Assembly: GCA_007123695.1 (NCBI GenBank)
Contig: SLGN01000077.1
Location: forward strand, 1-5,923
DNA: 5,923 nt
DNA from: Verrucomicrobiales bacterium
Lineage (GTDB): Bacteria; Verrucomicrobiota; Verrucomicrobiia; Verrucomicrobiales; DEV007
Direction: 5' to 3'
How positions within the stretch are numbered: the first letter of the stretch is position 1; each line of letters opens with the position of its first letter. The notes under the pieces were generated by a model. The model did no database searches. It saw only the letters and a list, made by a program, of their open reading frames with translations, and had not been told where the DNA came from. Position numbers and translations under genes: made by a program. Below are positions 1 through 5,923 of the stretch, in pieces.

Positions 1-158
1 CGATTCCTCCCTCCAGCCCACTCTCGCTCTGGCCCCTCCGCTTCCTCACCATCCTCGCCGAAAGCAGCGCCCACGACCGAACACTCCCGAGCCGCCACGT
101 CCCTGTGGGCTGAGCCACCTTTCACAGTTCTCGGTTTACAGTTCACCGCCCCCGCCCC

Positions 159-3935
<3,777 letters not shown>

Positions 3936-4001
3936 GTGTCAGTGAACGGATCCCACGGAAGGATTTCAGTCCGGTCGGGGAACCAGAAGCAGCAATTTCT
4001 C

Positions 4002-4039
4002 TCGCCAATGTAACCGTTTTCGGTTACGCTTCGCCAATG
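4002..4039 (+). promoter_or_regulatory. Probable operator of the higBA operon: palindrome flanked by direct repeats
   Basis: A perfect 7-base inverted repeat, GTAACCG and CGGTTAC with a TTTT spacer, lies at 4010-4027, ten bases before the higB start. It is bracketed by two identical copies of TCGCCAATG at 4002-4010 and 4031-4039; the second copy contains the higB ATG. HigA-type antitoxins are known to bind palindromes at the promoter of their own operon, so this is the natural autoregulatory site. The repeats are seen directly; binding by HigA is inferred. No convincing -35/-10 pair or Shine-Dalgarno sequence could be assigned, so higB may be translated from a very short leader. Confidence 0.6.
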
Positions 4040-4318
4040 ATCAAGAGCTTCGGGGACAAGGAGACCCAGCGCCTCTTTGAAGGCGGGAGGATCCGGAAGC
4101 TCCACCCGGACATTCAAGCACGCGCCCTGCGTCGTTTGGTCCAGATCCACAGAGCCGTATCCATCGAAGACCTCCGTCAACCCCCGTCAAACCACTTGGA
4201 GTGCCTCCGCGGACCTCTCAAGGACTACCACTCCATCCGGATCAACCAACAATGGCGAGTCATCTTCGTGTGGACGGGTGCCGACGCCGAGAAGGTTTCC
4301 ATCATCGACTACCACTGA
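4037..4318 (+). CDS. higB: HigB toxin of a type II toxin-antitoxin system (RelE-like mRNA interferase)
   Basis: This 93-residue protein belongs to the HigB branch of the RelE/ParE fold, ribosome-dependent ribonucleases that cleave translated mRNA when freed from their antitoxin. It begins MIKSFGDKETQRLFEG, which is the hallmark HigB start. It continues with a helical segment (about residues 24-46), the LEDLR/LRGP-type core, SIRINQQWRVIFVW (residues 66-79) and the terminal DYH. The conserved basic residues Arg68 and Arg74 and the C-terminal His93, which match catalytic positions in characterised HigB, are all present, so the toxin looks intact. The ATG at 4037 gives the canonical N-terminus; the same reading frame is open far upstream only as a shadow inside metH. 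It precedes its antitoxin, the reversed order typical of hig loci, with one base between the stop and the higA start, suggesting translational coupling. It is probably repressed by HigA at the palindrome just upstream. Confidence 0.95.
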   Translation: MIKSFGDKETQRLFEGGRIRKLHPDIQARALRRLVQIHRAVSIEDLRQPPSNHLECLRGPLKDYHSIRINQQWRVIFVWTGADAEKVSIIDYH

Positions 4319-4319
4319 A

Positions 4320-4631
4320 ATGAAAGACAACTCCAACGCCGATTCTTCCGCCCTGCACAACTTCGCGGCAGGACTGCTCGGTGAATTCCTCGAGGACCAC
4401 GGTCTCTCCCAACGGGCCTTGGCGTCCGCCATCCATGTCCCCCCGCAACGAATCAACGACGTCCTGGCCGGACGCCGCCTCATCACCCCCGACATGGCCC
4501 TCCGCCTCGGTCGCTACTTCGGGAACCGTGCAGAATACTGGCTTGCCCTCCAGGACGAGTGGCTGCTTCGGAAGGCGAAGCTGGAGAGTGCCGAAGAGAT
4601 CTCCTCGATCCACCCCTTGGCTACGGCGTGA
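4320..4631 (+). CDS. higA: HigA antitoxin, XRE-family helix-turn-helix protein
   Basis: This 103-residue protein should neutralise HigB and repress the operon. It carries an XRE-type helix-turn-helix from about residue 19 to 70: GEFLEDHGLSQRALA, then AIHVPPQRINDVLAGRR as the turn and recognition helix, followed by ITPDMALRLGRYFGN. The next stretch, AEYWLALQDEWLLRKAK (about 71-87), is the characteristic tail of HigA/VapI antidote proteins. The length is normal for the family. The ATG at 4320 follows the higB stop by one base (TGA-A-ATG), so the two genes are one transcription unit. An earlier in-frame ATG at 4077 exists but would overlap higB completely and add non-homologous sequence, so it was rejected. 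The N-terminal residues 2-12 are polar and probably disordered. The sequence looks complete and functional. Confidence 0.95.
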   Translation: MKDNSNADSSALHNFAAGLLGEFLEDHGLSQRALASAIHVPPQRINDVLAGRRLITPDMALRLGRYFGNRAEYWLALQDEWLLRKAKLESAEEISSIHPLATA

Positions 4632-4648
4632 TTCTTGTCGGGCCTGCG

Positions 4649-4864
4649 ATGAACTCGACCCTAGATCTGCTCGTCGTCGTCGCCCTGACCGCCGACCTGC
4701 CCGAGGCCGGGCTTGTAGCCGGACAGGTCGGTACCGTCGTCGAAAGACTCGGCGACGGAGACTTCGAGGTCGAGATCTCCGACGATCAGGGCCGGACCTA
4801 CGCCGAGCTGGCGGTTTCCGCCCGCCAATTGATGCGGCTGCGTTACGAGCCCGTTCCCGCGTGA
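4649..4864 (+). CDS. Small DUF4926-like protein
   Basis: This encodes 71 residues resembling the DUF4926 family: an N-terminal hydrophobic strand (LDLLVVVALTADLPEAGL, residues 5-22), then AGQVGTVVERL, an acidic FEVEISDDQGRTYAEL segment (39-54) and a closing QLMRLRY. The alternating strands with the G-x-V-GTVV pattern suggest a compact SH3-like beta barrel; no catalytic residues are apparent and the function of the family is not established. The ATG at 4649 is preferred because it leaves the short N-terminus usual for the family. A GTG at 4628, in the same frame and overlapping the higA stop as GTGA, is an alternative that would add seven residues and couple translation to higA. DUF4926 genes are, as I recall, often found near toxin-antitoxin type loci, which fits the position 17 bases after higA on the same strand. 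Family assignment is by pattern recall; the gene itself is well supported by length, composition and context. Confidence 0.75.
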   Translation: MNSTLDLLVVVALTADLPEAGLVAGQVGTVVERLGDGDFEVEISDDQGRTYAELAVSARQLMRLRYEPVPA

Positions 4865-4871
4865 CCGGGCA

Positions 4872-4884
4872 GCGCGTGACGCGC
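4872..4884 (+). other. Short GC-rich hairpin after the higBA-DUF4926 genes
   Basis: GCGCG and CGCGC flank a TGA loop eight bases after the stop codon of the DUF4926-like gene, forming a perfect 5-base stem. No T-run follows, so it does not meet the pattern of an intrinsic terminator; it may simply reflect local GC-richness. The rest of 4865-4930 shows nothing else. Confidence 0.3.
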
Positions 4885-4930
4885 CAGCGCAGACTCGGGA
4901 GCAAGACCGAGAGCGCCAAGGGCACGCCGC

Positions 4931-5113
4931 ATCCCAGGCTGGGGCATTGCCCCAGTCATCTGGCCGATTTCAACCGTGACAAGCCCTGAAGGGGCGCTCC
5001 ATTCCGGACGAACGGCTCCGGCCCCGATGGGTCGCCCCTTCCGGGCTCTGTTTCCTCTGGTACCCGACCCGGGGCGATGCCCCCGGCTGGAATGGAGCGC
5101 CCCGTTGGGGCTT
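4931..5113. repeat. Multi-armed GC-rich palindromic repeat module
   Basis: No convincing gene lies here, but the stretch is packed with inverted repeats. A 15-base perfect inverted pair is at 4991-5005 and 5089-5103 (GGGGCGCTCCATTCC and its complement), extending to 22 of 25 matches at 4981-5005 and 5089-5113. The core AGCCCTGAAGGGGCG at 4982-4996 also recurs inverted at 5033-5047 with one mismatch, giving three related arms. Two further stem-loops share a GGGGC-NN-TGCCCC core, exactly 130 bases apart: 4941-4953 (within a perfect 7-base stem, 4939-4955) and 5071-5083. Similar GC-rich palindromic units recur between genes in some Verrucomicrobiota and Planctomycetota, as far as I recall; whether this is a dispersed family copy cannot be told from one window. 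It contains no transposase and could be a non-autonomous mobile unit or a structured transcript. Confidence 0.8.
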
Positions 5114-5165
5114 CAGTGTCCGTGCAGATGAGCAGGGCGAAGGTCACGGAGGGCCGGAAGAAAGC

Positions 5166-5441
5166 AGCCGGTGGAGGACCGAGCAAGTCGAGCGCATCCA
5201 CGGATGGGTCCGGGATTTGCAGGATGTGGAAAACGTCGCTCGCGTCGTCACCCTCAAGGAGCTCGCCGCCAACGACCACAACCTCAAAATCCCCCGCTAG
5301 GTCGAGCCAAAGGTAGAGGGCGAGGTGTTGACGGTGACGGAGGCGAAGCAGCGGCTGCGAGAGCGCGCGGAGGCGGCGTTTGTGGCGGAGGAGAGGCTTG
5401 TTGGAATATTGAAACGGGAGGGACTGCTGATATGCGAATAG
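5166..5441 (+). pseudogene. hsdM: Remnant of a type I restriction-modification methylase (HsdM) C-terminus
   Basis: Reading in the frame of position 5166 gives EQVERIHGWVRDLQDVENVA, then VVTLKELAANDHNLKIPR, a stop (TAG, 5298-5300), and VEPKVEGEVLTVTEAKQRL running through AEAAFVAEERLVGILKREGLL to a second stop at 5439-5441. The NDHNLKIPR-[Tyr]-VEP block is the signature near the C-terminus of N6-adenine methylases of type I systems (N-D-x-N-L-N-I-P-R-Y), and the TAG sits exactly where the conserved tyrosine codon is expected. The catalytic domain with its NPPF motif and the AdoMet site is absent: upstream sequence stops making sense near 5165. A possible continuation in another frame (TEGRKK, about 5146-5163) suggests a frameshift as well. 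No initiation codon in good context is present and no hsdS or hsdR is visible, so this is a dead fragment. The palindromic module ends about 50 bases upstream. Confidence 0.75.
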
Positions 5442-5561
5442 AGAGACAAGTTCAGCACCTGTTGCAGCTCTTGGCGGCGGAGGGCAAAGCCATCGCACCG
5501 CGCCAAGTGCCGGCGATATTCCTGTAAATCAATGACTTGCACCATTCCTGCACCGCCAGAA
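5442..5561. other. Gene-poor spacer after the hsdM remnant
   Basis: No convincing gene was found. A 31-residue frame from an ATG at 5432 to 5527 (starting MRIERQVQHLL) begins in the last codons of the hsdM remnant and could be a decayed continuation of a restriction-modification operon, but it matches nothing I recognise. On the opposite strand a frame containing VIDLQEYRRHLAR is open across the same bases; it is also too short to support. Confidence 0.4.
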
Positions 5562-5608
5562 GAATTAAACACGAACCCCGACCGTGTTCAATTCCGTGTT
5601 CAATTCCG
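5562..5608. repeat. Tandem 12-base repeat with overlapping inverted copy
   Basis: CCGTGTTCAATT occurs twice in tandem at 5582-5593 and 5594-5605, followed by CCG. Upstream, GAATTAAACACG at 5562-5573 is an inverted copy of CGTGTTCAATTC (5583-5594) with one mismatch, so the upstream arm can pair with either tandem copy and form alternative hairpins. The element lies just before the small gene at 5622 and is followed by CGCGTTTTATT, so it might act as a weak terminator for upstream transcripts or as a protein-binding site; neither is demonstrated. Confidence 0.65.
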
Positions 5609-5621
5609 CGTTTTATTCCCC

Positions 5622-5828
5622 ATGCCCGCCGTCACCCTCTCCCAGCTCGAATCTTACCTCTTGGAGGGCAATCTGAGCATTCCGCTGTATGTTGGCACCG
5701 AGAGCACCGTGGTCCGCGAAGAAACCGCCGAATACCGCACCAACGGCCCTCCTGCGGCCCTTTCGGCATGGCTTCAAAGCTACGCCGCCGTCCGCCAGTC
5801 GCTTCAAGGGCTCCTGGCAAGCAAATGA
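5622..5828 (+). CDS. Small hypothetical protein
   Basis: This open frame of 68 residues begins MPAVTLSQLESYLLEGNLSI and ends SLQGLLASK. I do not recognise a family. It is polar with no signal peptide or membrane segment; predicted helices would flank a central strand-like SIPLYVGTESTVVREET region (about residues 19-35), and the last 20 residues (SAWLQSYAAVRQSLQGLLAS) look helical and amphipathic. The third-position codon preference for C and G resembles a true gene, which supports it against the competing short frames on both strands. The ATG at 5622 is preferred over one at 5532 in the same frame, because the earlier start would translate the tandem repeat into an unlikely RVQFRVQFRV extension. 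No Shine-Dalgarno site is seen. It could still be a chance frame or a fragment. Confidence 0.42.
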   Translation: MPAVTLSQLESYLLEGNLSIPLYVGTESTVVREETAEYRTNGPPAALSAWLQSYAAVRQSLQGLLASK

Positions 5829-5832
5829 AAGC

Positions 5833-5873
5833 GCGACTTCAATTTTTAGTTGCGAGTTTAATTTAAAAGTCGC
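5833..5873. repeat. AT-rich repeated element before the last gene
   Basis: This AT-rich stretch stands out from the GC-rich surroundings. GCGACTT at 5833-5839 and AAGTCGC at 5867-5873 form a perfect 7-base inverted repeat, and inside it GCGACTTCAATTT (5833-5845) is repeated directly as GCGAGTTTAATTT (5852-5864, 11 of 13 identical). It ends 11 bases before the probable GTG start at 5885, so it may hold the promoter or an operator for that gene, or be the end of a mobile or repeated unit. I could not assign a reliable -35/-10 pair within it. Confidence 0.55.
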
Positions 5874-5884
5874 ACCTTAATGCC

Positions 5885-5923
5885 GTGAGTGAACTGGAAT
5901 TTGAGCCAAAACTCGGGAAACGC
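5885..5923 (+). CDS. Start of an unidentified protein, cut by the window end
   Basis: A GTG at 5885 opens a frame that runs to the last base, giving the 13 residues MSELEFEPKLGKR if GTG is read as methionine. A stop at 5864 in the same frame and the lack of another start make this GTG the first usable one; the ATG at 5880 in another frame meets a stop after two codons. The FEPKLGKR pattern recalls the N-terminus of some VirD2/TraI-like relaxases (which often begin with a short F-x-P-K-L-G-R-I-R stretch), which would fit a mobile-element context, but 13 residues cannot establish this. The AT-rich repeat immediately upstream supports a real transcription start nearby. Confidence 0.4.
   Translation, partial: MSELEFEPKLGKR

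Noticed and set aside
1..113. Possible C-terminal tail of an upstream gene (frame ending at TGA 111-113)
   Set aside because: About 37 codons are open, but no family is recognisable and all three frames are open for much of this GC-rich leader.
1..158. Cobalamin, SAM or SAH riboswitch in the metH leader
   Set aside because: I could not find a B12-box, a SAM-type K-turn arrangement or an SAH core; only a 4-base GTGG/CCAC stem is present.
3936..4001. Intrinsic terminator after metH
   Set aside because: Only short imperfect stems are found and no T-run follows them.
4302..4925. Antisense frame of 207 residues over higA and the DUF4926-like gene
   Set aside because: It lies opposite two well-supported genes, is low complexity and Arg-rich, and matches nothing.
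4931..5113. CRISPR array
   Set aside because: The repeats are inverted and unevenly spaced rather than direct with regular unique spacers, and no cas genes are present.
4956..5498. Antisense frame of 180 residues across the palindromic module and the hsdM remnant
   Set aside because: It runs through inverted repeats and opposite methylase-derived coding sequence, so it is a chance open frame.

Overview
The window is GC-rich bacterial DNA carrying one large housekeeping gene followed by accessory and decayed sequence. The organism is not named by the sequence. The strongly C-ending codons, the lack of clear Shine-Dalgarno sites, and the GC-rich palindromic intergenic repeats next to toxin-antitoxin genes would fit a Verrucomicrobiota/Planctomycetota-type genome, but that is an inference with modest confidence.

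Layout: (1) 1-158 is a leader in which I see no gene and no recognisable riboswitch. (2) 159-3935 is a complete cobalamin-dependent methionine synthase (metH, 1258 residues). All four functional modules are present, with the zinc, cobalamin-histidine and AdoMet-binding residues intact and a small insertion near the N-terminus. (3) 4037-4631 is a HigB-HigA type II toxin-antitoxin operon (toxin gene first, 1 base between the genes). A perfect palindrome and a 9-base direct repeat lie at its front edge. (4) 4649-4864 is a small gene for a DUF4926-like protein that follows higA on the same strand and may be a third member of the operon. (5) 4931-5113 is a dense GC-rich palindromic repeat module without a gene. 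(6) 5166-5441 is the decayed C-terminal end of a type I restriction-modification methylase (HsdM), cut off upstream next to the palindromic module and interrupted by an in-frame stop. (7) 5562-5608 holds short tandem and inverted repeats, followed by a small hypothetical gene (5622-5828). (8) 5833-5873 is an AT-rich repeated element directly before a probable GTG-started gene that runs off the window at 5885.

How it fits together: metH is core metabolism (methionine regeneration and folate turnover) and shows no functional link to what follows. The 3' side looks like a site where mobile or defence-related DNA has accumulated: a probably working addiction module, a dead restriction-modification gene, and several repeats that may mark recombination or insertion boundaries. 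I do not see a clearly new multi-gene system. The most unusual items are the higBA-DUF4926 arrangement, the three-armed palindromic module abutting the hsdM remnant, and the AT-rich repeat in front of the last gene.
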